DNA from: Bacteroidales bacterium
Lineage (GTDB): Bacteria > Bacteroidota > Bacteroidia > Bacteroidales > UBA4181
Direction of reading: 5' to 3'
Assembly: GCA_031275285.1 (NCBI GenBank)
Contig: JAISOY010000086.1
Span: forward strand, 1 to 37,464
DNA: 37,464 bases
The position numbers and the translations under genes are program-made. Below, one piece after another: positions 1 through 9,091 of the stretch. Positions within the stretch are counted from its first letter, which is position 1, and every line of letters begins with the position of its first letter. The notes beneath the pieces are model-generated. The model did not search any database, was not told the origin of the DNA, and saw nothing but the letters and a program-made list of their open reading frames with translations.

Positions 1-660
1 CCTAAGGCTCTCAGATCCCATCTGGAGCACGTTGGTGACAGGATTCGCATAGGGTGTACAACGATGGGTATAACCCTGGTCACTGGTGGCCACTACGGAA
101 ATCGAATTTTCCGCTTCATTGATACGCACCAGGTTATTATTGCTGATTGACACGAAAATATTGAAATCCTGGTCGATCCCGATGTAAACCGGAGTAAAAG
201 TCGCCTTATCCAGCACACCATCTCCTAAAGAGAAATCACCTGTACCATTTCCTGCAAGAGTAGTAACGGACGCAGCGATCAGATAACGGAAAAAGTTATC
301 CCCAAAGGTTGCCTCCTTATTACCGATCTGCACTTTTATTTCACAGGTATCGCCCGGCAAACGGGGAACAAGCGCCATCATACGTTTTCCCGTCGAACCA
401 ATGACGCGTGCTTCTTTGGCATTAAAAAACATCTTGATCAGGGAAGGATCACTACCAAAATTATCTCCGTCGAATATGATCATTTCGGATAACCGTCCCG
501 AATCAGGAAAAAACGATGTGAGTGTGATTGGTTTATCCGGGTCATGAACCTCCTTTGCATTATCGTCGTCATTACACGAAATAGCAAATACCATACACAC
601 ACATGTGAACAAACATAAAAATGTGTTTCGATTGATTGTTTTTAATTTATAATTACTCAT
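1..660 (-). CDS. IPT/TIG-domain surface lipoprotein, 3' end outside window
   Basis: The minus-strand frame is open from the ATG at 660 to the left edge (220 residues), so the C-terminus is missing. It opens with a basic, hydrophobic leader ending in a lipobox-like AISC, which would lipidate Cys29. An acidic DDD stretch follows, of the kind associated with surface export of Bacteroidetes lipoproteins. Residues about 43-130 (ITLTSFFPDSGRLSEMIIFDG onward) resemble an IPT/TIG immunoglobulin-like fold. The following segment (VTTLAGNGTGDFSLGDG, then TFTPVYIGIDQDFNIFVS) looks like the start of an NHL-type propeller. IPT-NHL lipoproteins are common glycan-binding accessories in Bacteroidetes utilisation loci, but the substrate is not visible. 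The gene lies behind its own long leader (855-1179), so it probably forms a separate transcription unit from the SusC operon to its right. Confidence 0.75.
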   Translation of the reverse strand, partial: MSNYKLKTINRNTFLCLFTCVCMVFAISCNDDDNAKEVHDPDKPITLTSFFPDSGRLSEMIIFDGDNFGSDPSLIKMFFNAKEARVIGSTGKRMMALVPRLPGDTCEIKVQIGNKEATFGDNFFRYLIAASVTTLAGNGTGDFSLGDGVLDKATFTPVYIGIDQDFNIFVSISNNNLVRINEAENSISVVATSDQGYTHRCTPYANPVTNVLQMGSESLR

Positions 661-854
661 AATTGCTATAATTGTTATTATTCTAATTATTTCTTCGCAT
701 AGCAAACAAGGAATTACATTTGATTGATGTCACCCTTGCCTCAATATCATTTACCTTCTTATAAGAATCCATTTAGGTATAGTAGATTCTCATTTTCTTT
801 AAAACTTTTTTGTTTTTTTTCATTTTTAAAAAAACTGTAATACAGCGAGTAATG

Positions 855-1133
<279 letters not shown>

Positions 1134-1171
1134 AATAGTGATATATAAAAGTTGATGTTTTTATATGCTGA

Positions 1172-1179
1172 CAAAACTA
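1172..1179 (-). promoter_or_regulatory. Candidate -7 element TAGTTTTG, leader copy A
   Basis: On the minus strand this octamer matches the Bacteroidetes -7 consensus TAnnTTTG. It is identical in copy B at 8827-8834. It would start transcription near 1165, about 32 nt ahead of the first leader ATG. A -33 element is not evident. Confidence 0.5.
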
Positions 1180-1700
1180 TAGCATTATTTTTTAAAATTT
1201 TATGATTTTTTATGATTTTGCGGCTTTTATTTTTCAATATTTTTACAGTAAACTGTTTTTTGTAAATTTTTATTTCTATTCCTGATGGAAAATTACTCAT
1301 TTTTAAGCAATTTGTAATTCCGTCAACATCTATATAAATAAAAATTTAATTGAAATACAAAACTATTTTTCCCTTATAATTAAGATTCAACAATAATATG
1401 TATATTATAAATCATATATTTTTCGGGAATGGAGGAAGGAGATATCAAAGTGGTCATATCTTTTCAAAAATAAGGACTTCCGGAAATTAAAATATCTGCA
1501 GCAAAAGTCAGGGTTCCGTGAGTTTTGTTCCGGAATCAGAGCAATGATGCCTTAAGAGCAAAATTTTAGGTAATTATAGTACAACCGCCCTTTATAAAAG
1601 TAGTCTTTGTAGTTGAATAATAATTATTTATACAAATAATAGGTTCTTTTACTTTTCCGGAACATTAGGAGAGCCTGGAAAAAACCATTATGGCTTTTGC

Positions 1701-1740
1701 AAAAAAAATATCACCACCTGCCTACCGGCAGATGATGATA
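1701..1740 (-). terminator. Intrinsic terminator of the first Sus operon
   Basis: On the minus strand, arms at 1740-1727 and 1722-1709 form a stem of about 13-14 bp closed by a tetraloop. Two pairs are G-U in the RNA of this strand but would be A-C mismatches in the other, which fixes the orientation. A run of eight T follows (1708-1701). It lies about 100 bp after the stop codon at 1843 and would end the susC-susD-lipoprotein transcript. Confidence 0.85.
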
Positions 1741-1842
1741 TAATAAATGACCCATACTGTTTGATTTGCTTGGCAAGCACATGAATACATTCTAACACAG
1801 ATACACACAGCAAAACACTCTGTGTCAAAACATTAATTACCC

Positions 1843-3051
1843 TTAATCACTTTCACGTTGTCCCCAGACCGCAAACTTTGCGAACATGGCGTAGTTTTGT
1901 GTCCCCTTATGGGTGATGTCAAAATACATTTTTACATAACGTGCGGTAGGTGAAGTAAGCACCTTGATCTTTTGGGCATCATTAATAGTGGGATCAAATT
2001 CAAATTCCCCCTGATCTTCCCATGGGTAACCGTTATCCGGATCATTTTGGTCAACAGTTACATCTTTACAGGTATATAACCTGAATCCTTTAGCGGTTCC
2101 TCCATTACCCTGACGGCGTTGGAGTTCGACCTCACGTATCAGCACGCTCTGATGCATATCTATGATGAACCAGTGTGGATAATCAGTATTGGGACTCGAC
2201 CATGAGGCATGCCAGAAAGTGTTGGCATCATCGTCAATCATGGCAACAACATGACCATTTGTGGGATAAGTATCGTTTGCTTCATTGGTAGCCTGCGAAC
2301 TATATCCGATAGTCTCATACCTGCTGTTTGCATCATAACCGGGGAACTCCCAGTTGTCGCGCGGTATATCCATATACTCATATACCGGGACATTAAAAGT
2401 TTTTTTAGGAGTCACATTTCCTTTGGCATCATATACCACCACAGTAAAGGTTTTATTGTCATCGGGAATAGCCAGATCGGTCTTTACCTCATTATCCTTA
2501 TTGTCTACCACAGAGGCATCGGGAGAAAAAGTCCGGGTCAATAACCCTTCCGTATCGCCGACATATGAAACTTCCACATCGACCTTTTTGCCTGATTCGT
2601 TTTTCCAGCTTACCAATACTCCTCCGTAATCGTTGGAAACAATATCAATAGTCTGGGCAACCATCAGGTGAGGTGGTTCTAAGGGGCTTGCCGAATAGGA
2701 TTCTCCAGCCGAGCGGTTTCCGCTTTCATCTACCGCATAAAAGATAAATTCATAGGTAGAGGCAGAGGGGAATCCGTCAATAGTGGTAGAATCATTGTGG
2801 AACGATACTTTTTTACTATATTCTTTATTGTCCACTTTATAAGTGATGTCAGTATAGAAATAATCCGCATCCGTAGGAGCCGACCAGTAAAAAGTCAATA
2901 ATCCGTGGTCTGCTTCGTGGCGGATACCCGATATTTTTCCGGGTGCACTATTATCACTGCTATCACCGCTTGAAACGCCAATGGGATCATCGGCACATGA
3001 GGCGAACAATACAGTCAGCACACTCAAAATTATATAATATATCCTTTTCAT
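1843..3051 (-). CDS. Discoidin (F5/8 type C-like) surface lipoprotein of the Sus operon
   Basis: The product has 402 residues. The N-terminus is a lipoprotein signal with an FASC lipobox (Cys19) and an acidic ADD after it. Three modules can be seen: a fibronectin-III-like segment at about 36-125 (DUF4959 type), a second beta-rich segment at about 130-220 (DUF5126 type, DYGGVLVSWKNESGKKVDVEV), and a C-terminal discoidin-like domain at about 240-400 (DUF5000/F5-8 type C, with AMIDDDANTFWHASW and PHWFIIDM). Proteins of this layout usually follow susD and act as surface glycan-binding proteins. The gap to susD is 21 bp, so they are almost certainly co-transcribed, and a terminator follows at 1701-1740. 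The ligand cannot be read from the sequence. Confidence 0.88.
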   Translation of the reverse strand: MKRIYYIILSVLTVLFASCADDPIGVSSGDSSDNSAPGKISGIRHEADHGLLTFYWSAPTDADYFYTDITYKVDNKEYSKKVSFHNDSTTIDGFPSASTYEFIFYAVDESGNRSAGESYSASPLEPPHLMVAQTIDIVSNDYGGVLVSWKNESGKKVDVEVSYVGDTEGLLTRTFSPDASVVDNKDNEVKTDLAIPDDNKTFTVVVYDAKGNVTPKKTFNVPVYEYMDIPRDNWEFPGYDANSRYETIGYSSQATNEANDTYPTNGHVVAMIDDDANTFWHASWSSPNTDYPHWFIIDMHQSVLIREVELQRRQGNGGTAKGFRLYTCKDVTVDQNDPDNGYPWEDQGEFEFDPTINDAQKIKVLTSPTARYVKMYFDITHKGTQNYAMFAKFAVWGQRESD

Positions 3052-3072
3052 ATTTTACAGGTTTTAAGTAAA

Positions 3073-5040
3073 TTAATATCTGGGATTTTGGGTCAGAAGT
3101 CTGTTTTTATCAATCTCGCTTTGCGGGATAGGTTGCCAGTACATCTTATCATCCCAGTAACGTTTTTCGAATTCTACGGGTGTATAAAAATCGGGATAGT
3201 TCTTTTCCACATCGAAGCCATATACCGGAAGGCCTTCGCGTTCGGCATCGAGCCAACGGCGATTGTCGAAATAACGATGTCCTTCGTGGAAAAGTTCAAT
3301 ACGGCGTTCGCGGCGTATCAGTTCGCGAAGCTTATCGTTGGTCAGTTCTATGGAGGTGGCGTAGGTATTCGTATACCACTGGCCGTAGGAGGCGCGGACA
3401 CCCGGTAAGCCTGCACGATCGCGTAAAGCGTCCCAGTATTCGAAAATTTCTGGATGATCGACGGCTCTTTGTCCGATGGCATCGTAATATTCAATAGCTG
3501 CTTCCGTATAATTAAGGTATAATTCGCTGAAACGAAAATGCGGAGTGGCGAAATCGGAACTCGAACTCTGAGTGGTAGTGGTAGGTGCAACCCATTTGGC
3601 GCTCAGGAATCCGGTATTACAATAGTCCCGTCCGGACTTGCTGTTAAACCCGTCCTTTCCATTGGCGTATATCTGGAAATGGTTGGCTCCGGATGTTCCT
3701 GTACTGACCGCATTCCACTGGGCATCCGTACGGATGGTGATGGATGACGGGTCGGCATTGGTTCCTCCGCTACGTACTGAATACAGGTAACGTTCAGGAT
3801 ATACGATATTAGCATAGAAACGGGGTTCACGCCGTTGGAACCGTTGACTGATCGGAATCCCATCGCCCGGATTGGATAAGGTTTCATAACCCGGTGCCAA
3901 TGCCTGATAATCGGGATCATCTTCGGGCATCAGGCCGTTGGCCATAAAATATTCTTCCACATGGCCGATAGTAGGACAAATGCCGCTGTAACCCGAACAT
4001 GAAAGCGATAAAGCATGTTTTAGCCCATAATTCCATGATCCCAGGTTTTGCTTGTAATATACCATTTCACAGCTTGGCTCTCCACCGCGAGCATAGGTGA
4101 AGATCCATTTGTAATTGCTGTAACCCGAAGGCTCCTGTGCGGTTCCCCCCGTCCCATAAGTTGTCTCACGTTTTAGCAACCGGTAATTTCCGCGTTCGGC
4201 AACCTTTATTGCCTGCAGGGAAATATCCATGGCTTCTTTCCACCGGTCTGCGTCAAAAGAGGTATTTAGCAACTTATTATTATCGTCATCGGTAGGTACG
4301 ATAAAGCTATAGTCTTTACCATTATTGGTTTTTGACGACTGTCCGTTATAGAGTGGACTAGCCATGTAAAGCGCCAAGCGGGAACGTAAAAACCATGCTG
4401 CTGCCACATTGGCGCGTCCTGCACGTTCAGGCAGGGCATAAAGCGTATCGAGTCTTGAAGCAGCACTGATACATTTACTGTGGATATGCTCGGCAATGCT
4501 GTCAGCGTGCGCACGGGAAATACCGGAAGCTATCATACCGTCCAACTCGCTGCCTTCATATACTTTTTTCAGCAAGGGTACCGGTCCCCATTGTTGCATT
4601 AGGAGGAAATAGTAATAACCTTCGAGGAATTCGGCTTCGCCTCTCCACCATTCACGTTCCTGTTCCGTCAGTTTTTCATCCTGGCATTCATCCAGACGTG
4701 CCTGAAATGTTATCGATGCACGAACAGCCTGGTAAAAGCGTGCCCATCGGTTCCACTGAACGGAGGATGGACCAAATTGTCCCATTTCCCAGTAATAGGG
4801 AGAATAATTATTCCAGTTAAAATCAATATCGTCACCTTCATTTCCCGGATACACGGTAAAATCCAAATGATTGTCCCAGTAGGAATATGCCTGGGTCAAT
4901 CCTTTTATCACATCGTCTTTCGATTGATATAACGATTCGTTTGACAATTGTTCGTCGGGAACCTGGTCGAGGAAATCAGAACAGGACTGTATTCCCATTG
5001 CAACTATCAAAAGACCGGTGAATAATAATATATTTTTCAT
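3073..5040 (-). CDS. SusD/RagB family nutrient-binding lipoprotein
   Basis: The product has 655 residues, somewhat long for the family (typically 500-650). The lipobox IQSC gives lipidated Cys20 followed by SDFLDQVPDEQLS, a hallmark SusD N-terminus. The helical TPR-like scaffold includes the WRGEAEFLEGYYYFLLMQQWGPVPL region at about 133-158. The C-terminus carries the typical SusD signature: LRELIRRERRIELFHEGHRYFDNRRW and the final ITQNPRY-like end. It caps the SusC transporter at 5063-8188 and captures oligosaccharide at the cell surface. It starts 22 bp after susC. Family assignment is firm, glycan specificity unknown. Confidence 0.97.
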   Translation of the reverse strand: MKNILLFTGLLIVAMGIQSCSDFLDQVPDEQLSNESLYQSKDDVIKGLTQAYSYWDNHLDFTVYPGNEGDDIDFNWNNYSPYYWEMGQFGPSSVQWNRWARFYQAVRASITFQARLDECQDEKLTEQEREWWRGEAEFLEGYYYFLLMQQWGPVPLLKKVYEGSELDGMIASGISRAHADSIAEHIHSKCISAASRLDTLYALPERAGRANVAAAWFLRSRLALYMASPLYNGQSSKTNNGKDYSFIVPTDDDNNKLLNTSFDADRWKEAMDISLQAIKVAERGNYRLLKRETTYGTGGTAQEPSGYSNYKWIFTYARGGEPSCEMVYYKQNLGSWNYGLKHALSLSCSGYSGICPTIGHVEEYFMANGLMPEDDPDYQALAPGYETLSNPGDGIPISQRFQRREPRFYANIVYPERYLYSVRSGGTNADPSSITIRTDAQWNAVSTGTSGANHFQIYANGKDGFNSKSGRDYCNTGFLSAKWVAPTTTTQSSSSDFATPHFRFSELYLNYTEAAIEYYDAIGQRAVDHPEIFEYWDALRDRAGLPGVRASYGQWYTNTYATSIELTNDKLRELIRRERRIELFHEGHRYFDNRRWLDAEREGLPVYGFDVEKNYPDFYTPVEFEKRYWDDKMYWQPIPQSEIDKNRLLTQNPRY

Positions 5041-5062
5041 TGTCTACGTTTTAAAGTTCAGA

Positions 5063-8000
5063 TTAAAAGTTAATTTCCAAACCGAAATTGAATACCCTTT
5101 GGATAGGATAATAGAATCCTGAGGAACTTTTCGACTCGGCATCCCAAAGGTCGAAGGGTGAAATGGTAAATAAATTCAACCCATTGGTATATATTCTCAC
5201 ATGTTTCAGATGTATGGCATCCGTCCATGCTTTAGGAAATGTAAAACCCAGCTCTACCTGTTTTAAACGGAGATAACGCCCGTTTACCTGCCACCATGTG
5301 GAGTTAACATAGTTCTTATTTTGTGTTCCCATCTGCGGGCGAGGTATTTTGGCGTTGGGATCCTGGTTGTCTTCCGTCCAGCGGTTATCACGAATATACG
5401 TATAGATATTCTCACGGTTTACATCACCAAATGCCTTGGGTTTAGCAAAAAATGATACATTCGCCGAACCCTGGAAAAGGAATGAAAAGTCGAAATTCTT
5501 GTACTGTATTCCTGCACCGAGCCCGTAAGAGATTTCGGGAACACTCGGATAACCTGTAAATTCACGGTCATAATCATCGATGACACCATCGTTGTTTATA
5601 TCTTTGTATTTGATATCTCCGGGTAATGAGGTTCCGCCAAGAAATGACTGGTCAGGGTTGGCAGCGATATCAGCCTCATCAATAAACAATCTTTCGGCAA
5701 CATAAGCCAGGGTCATGTTATGCTTCCGTCCTACCTTGTCCTGATAATCCCACATAGGAGTAGCTTCTGAGTTTTTCAGCACTTTGTTGCGGGAATAGGA
5801 ATAGGTCCCTTTAAACGTGATGCTGAGATCATTGCTGATCTTTCCGTTATATTCCAGAAATCCGTCAATACCTTTGTTTTCCATTTCCCCGACATTGCCT
5901 CCGATAGCCGGCACACCATCGCCATCCTGTATAACGCCGTAAATATCAGGTATATTATACAAAGGAACCCATATGTCGGTGCGTTTTTCGTGGAAGAAAT
6001 CTGCCTGCAGGCGGAAGTTTTTCAGGAAACGGAATTCGAAACCGAGATCGGCTTTAGTTGCTGTTTCCCAGGTTGCATCGGGGTTACCATAATAAGTGAT
6101 CGCTACACCTGCTCCGTAACCATATCCATAACCATTATTGGTACCGTACCCCACATTGGAAGAGGTAGTTTGTACACGGGTAAGGTACGCAAAACGATCG
6201 ACCCCGGCGACAGCGCCTATATTGTCATTACCTACCTGTCCGTATGAAAACCGTATTTTCATGTATTCCAGGTATTTTTTTACGCCTTTCATGAATGATT
6301 CTTCGGTAGGCACCCAACCTATAGCTGCAGCCGGGAAGAATCCGTAACGTTTTCCTTTGGCAAAGTTTTCCGAACCATTATAAGCAAAATTGAATTCGAA
6401 ATAGTACCGGTTATCATAGGCATAGGTGGCGCGTCCGGTAAGCCCCTGATAACGTTTGGGCACTGCATTGTAGATATCTTCGTTACTCGCCTGCAAAAAA
6501 TCATTCTGATTGTAGAGCAACATACCTCCAACATTATGTACACCGAAATTACGGTTATAATTCAATTGGGCCTCCAGGTAAACGGTCCGTTCAATAGCAG
6601 GACGATCCGATGTTCTTTTCAGATAAGAGTAATAATCGGTGGAACCGGGCTCCTGATCGACATAATTATACTCGCCATCCTGGGTGAGTATGGGTTCCCC
6701 TGTCAACGAATCATACCCCCATGGCGTTATCAGGTATGCACGAGGCCGCAAAGTCCGCTGTACCCTTCCATAGCTGTATGCATCAAAAGAGAACATTAAC
6801 TTGGCACTCAACCCTTCGGTAATAAATTTGAGATCTTGTTTCAGATCAATGTTCGACTGTATGGTTGTACGGAATTCATCGGTATATCCCGAACTGGCCA
6901 GCATTTGATACGGGTTGCGGCTTTGGCCGTAAGGTTCTCCCGGTATCTTGGTTTTGTCGGGATAATTCAACGGGTACATAATAGGCGGCTGGTTACGCAT
7001 CCATGAAAAAATATCCGAAGTGCTTTCGCCGGGATAGCGCCGGTCTTCCAGGATAGCGGCAATAGTCAATCCCACAACAGTGGTATTGGTTACATCGATA
7101 TCCACATTCGAACGGAAATTATACCGCTTCACATTGATATTGTTGTTATACGAATAAAGTTTGAAATCCTTGAACATCCCCGCCTGGTTAAGGAAACCTG
7201 CATTGACAAAATAACGCACCTTTTCTCCGCCGCCCGAAATATTTACAGACACTTTTTGTGAAGGGGAGTTGTTACGTATTAGCTCCTTTGTCCAGTCTAC
7301 ATCGGGATAATAATAAGGATCAACCTTATTGGCCGTATTCGCTATCCTCTGATCTGTATAAAAAATACCTTGTCCGCTGTTGAGACGTGCTTCGTTGATC
7401 AATTGCATATATTCCACGGCTCCCACAAATTCAGGCAAATCTACCGGCGAACTGAAGGCCTGCTCGGCGCGGAGGCTGATTTTAGGTTTACCTGCCATCC
7501 CACGTTTCGTGGTGATCAACACTACACCATTTGCACCCCGTACGCCGTAAAGGGCGGTGGCCGTAGCATCCTTTAAAATGGCAAAATCGGCGATCTCTTC
7601 CGGATCGATGTTATCCATTGACCGTTCAATGCCATCAACCATTACCAGTGGGGTTGACGAGCCTGCAAAGGTATTGACACCCCGGATCCAGAATGTCGCT
7701 CCGTCATAACCCGGTTCACCCGACGATTGTACGGCGACTACACCGGCTAGCCGACCGGCCAGTGAGGTCGAAATAGTACGGGTGGGTAATTTCAGTTGAT
7801 CGGGTTGAATAACGTCCATGGAACTGATAACGTTACCTTTCCGCTGGGTGCCGTAACCTACTATAACAACATCTTCCAGTGTTTGTGCTGCATCTATTAA
7901 TACGACATCTATTACCCGACGCCCTTCGATAGGTATCGACTGTGTTTCCATACCCACGAATGAAAACCGGAGTACAGCTGTAGGGGATACGTTAATTTCA

Positions 8001-8188
8001 TATTTCCCGTTTTCATCGCTGATTGCGCCTTTTGTAGTTCCTTCGATCACAACGGATGCCCCGGGAAGAGGTTCTCCGCCTTCACTTATAGTGATCGTAC
8101 CCGTAACTGTAATAGTTTCCTGGGCCGACAATTCCGACCAACAAACTATTGATAATAACGGGATAAGATAAAAGAGAATATGTTTCAT
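5063..8188 (-). CDS. SusC/RagA TonB-dependent outer-membrane transporter
   Basis: The product has 1041 residues, the usual length. A signal peptide (MKHILFYLIPLLSIVCWSEL, cleavage near SAQ) is followed by a carboxypeptidase-regulatory-like domain at about 27-105 (GTITISEGGEPLPGASVVI). A TonB-box-like segment (EDVVIVGYGTQ) and a plug domain follow at about 115-235, with LAGRLAGVV, LVMVDGIER and ILKDATATALYGVRGANGVV. The remainder is a 22-strand-type barrel ending in the aromatic-rich INF. It pairs with the SusD immediately downstream. The start codon lies behind a leader of roughly 630 nt containing a GA microsatellite and a terminator-like hairpin, so its expression may be controlled by attenuation. 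Substrate unknown. Confidence 0.97.
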   Translation of the reverse strand: MKHILFYLIPLLSIVCWSELSAQETITVTGTITISEGGEPLPGASVVIEGTTKGAISDENGKYEINVSPTAVLRFSFVGMETQSIPIEGRRVIDVVLIDAAQTLEDVVIVGYGTQRKGNVISSMDVIQPDQLKLPTRTISTSLAGRLAGVVAVQSSGEPGYDGATFWIRGVNTFAGSSTPLVMVDGIERSMDNIDPEEIADFAILKDATATALYGVRGANGVVLITTKRGMAGKPKISLRAEQAFSSPVDLPEFVGAVEYMQLINEARLNSGQGIFYTDQRIANTANKVDPYYYPDVDWTKELIRNNSPSQKVSVNISGGGEKVRYFVNAGFLNQAGMFKDFKLYSYNNNINVKRYNFRSNVDIDVTNTTVVGLTIAAILEDRRYPGESTSDIFSWMRNQPPIMYPLNYPDKTKIPGEPYGQSRNPYQMLASSGYTDEFRTTIQSNIDLKQDLKFITEGLSAKLMFSFDAYSYGRVQRTLRPRAYLITPWGYDSLTGEPILTQDGEYNYVDQEPGSTDYYSYLKRTSDRPAIERTVYLEAQLNYNRNFGVHNVGGMLLYNQNDFLQASNEDIYNAVPKRYQGLTGRATYAYDNRYYFEFNFAYNGSENFAKGKRYGFFPAAAIGWVPTEESFMKGVKKYLEYMKIRFSYGQVGNDNIGAVAGVDRFAYLTRVQTTSSNVGYGTNNGYGYGYGAGVAITYYGNPDATWETATKADLGFEFRFLKNFRLQADFFHEKRTDIWVPLYNIPDIYGVIQDGDGVPAIGGNVGEMENKGIDGFLEYNGKISNDLSITFKGTYSYSRNKVLKNSEATPMWDYQDKVGRKHNMTLAYVAERLFIDEADIAANPDQSFLGGTSLPGDIKYKDINNDGVIDDYDREFTGYPSVPEISYGLGAGIQYKNFDFSFLFQGSANVSFFAKPKAFGDVNRENIYTYIRDNRWTEDNQDPNAKIPRPQMGTQNKNYVNSTWWQVNGRYLRLKQVELGFTFPKAWTDAIHLKHVRIYTNGLNLFTISPFDLWDAESKSSSGFYYPIQRVFNFGLEINF

Positions 8189-8535
8189 ATTTTTGATCTG
8201 TTCAGTTTATAATTAATATATTGAGTTGCTGCTTTTTCATCATTTTCTTTATACAAAAACATAAAATCAAGTTTCGATTGATATGTTTGATTTGAAATTA
8301 CCCGTATTGGTCATAATTGTTGAATATTATGCCATACTTACTTTTCACATGGTTAACAGGGTAAGCATTATTAACTGCTCAACCCGGTTCCAAGGCAGTT
8401 CTTCACATTAGAGGACTTACTTGTATGAACCTCTTTTAAAGCCTTTTTTCGCTTTTTTAAATGACTCGTAGATTAATAATTTGGATTTTACATAGGCATA
8501 TTTTTTAGGTTAATAGTTTCTTTGATTTTATCCAA

Positions 8536-8579
8536 CGCAAAAAGCCATGATACTGGACTAACCCAATATCATGGCTTTT
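8536..8579 (-). terminator. Terminator-like leader hairpin, copy B
   Basis: Arms at 8540-8552 and 8567-8579 form a 13-bp perfect stem. It is extended inward by one pair that is G-U in minus-strand RNA (C-A on the other strand) and three more pairs, with a 6-nt loop. A run of five T follows on the minus strand. Stem sequence differs from copy A (905-942), yet stem length, loop size and the GGCTT 3' base are kept, which argues for selection on structure. Confidence 0.7.
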
Positions 8580-8598
8580 AAAATTTTTTCCCTGTATA

Positions 8599-8616
8599 TT
8601 TCGCGCGTACGCGAAA
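8599..8616 (-). promoter_or_regulatory. Small GC hairpin in leader copy B
   Basis: TTTCGCG and CGCGAAA form a 7-bp stem with a 4-nt loop between the GA tract and the terminator-like hairpin. It corresponds to 963-980 with changed loop and flanking bases. Confidence 0.5.
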
Positions 8617-8632
8617 GAATGGTGTGATTTAT

Positions 8633-8788
<156 letters not shown>

Positions 8789-8826
8789 AATAGTGATATA
8801 TAAAAGTTGATGTTTTTATATGTTGG

Positions 8827-8834
8827 CAAAACTA
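8827..8834 (-). promoter_or_regulatory. Candidate -7 element TAGTTTTG, leader copy B (susC)
   Basis: It matches TAnnTTTG on the minus strand and is identical to 1172-1179. A start near 8820 would give a susC 5' leader of about 630 nt. No -33 TTTG is seen at 19-21 bp. Confidence 0.5.
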
Positions 8835-9039
8835 TAGCATTATTTTTTAAATTTTCATGATTTTTTATGGCTTTGTGGCTTTTATTTTTTGAAACACTTT
8901 ACATTAAACTATTTTTTGTAAATATTTGTTTCTATTGTTGATTTATTTTGACTCATTATTAGTCGTTTTGCAATTTTATCTACAGCCGTATAAATGAAAA
9001 TTTAGATGAATTTAAAATCCAATTGGATCAATTTGTTCT

Positions 9040-9070
9040 TTTGAAATAAATTCAATAAAAAGTATCTTTG
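9040..9070 (+). promoter_or_regulatory. Bacteroidetes-type promoter of the 9092 gene
   Basis: TTTG at 9040-9043, 19 bp, then TATCTTTG at 9063-9070 exactly fits the Bacteroidetes sigma-ABfr consensus (TTTG, 19-21 bp, TAnnTTTG). Transcription would begin near 9076, giving a leader of about 16 nt to the ATG at 9092. It rules out the upstream TTG at 9068 as the start codon, because that lies in the -7 box. Confidence 0.85.
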
Positions 9071-9091
9071 CCGGTCATTATTACAAAGCCA

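Noticed and set aside
1796..1826. ACACAGA/TCTGTGT hairpin after the lipoprotein stop as a terminator
   Set aside because: The stem is 7 bp with a long loop and no T-run; the hairpin at 1701-1740 is far better.
2209..7576. Several short frames inside or opposite the first Sus operon
   Set aside because: All overlap the SusC, SusD and lipoprotein genes in other frames and show no start signals or recognisable motifs.
9068..9091. TTG start codon for the PaaK-like protein
   Set aside because: The TTG is part of the -7 box of a well-formed promoter, so it would lie upstream of the transcript; ATG 9092 is used.
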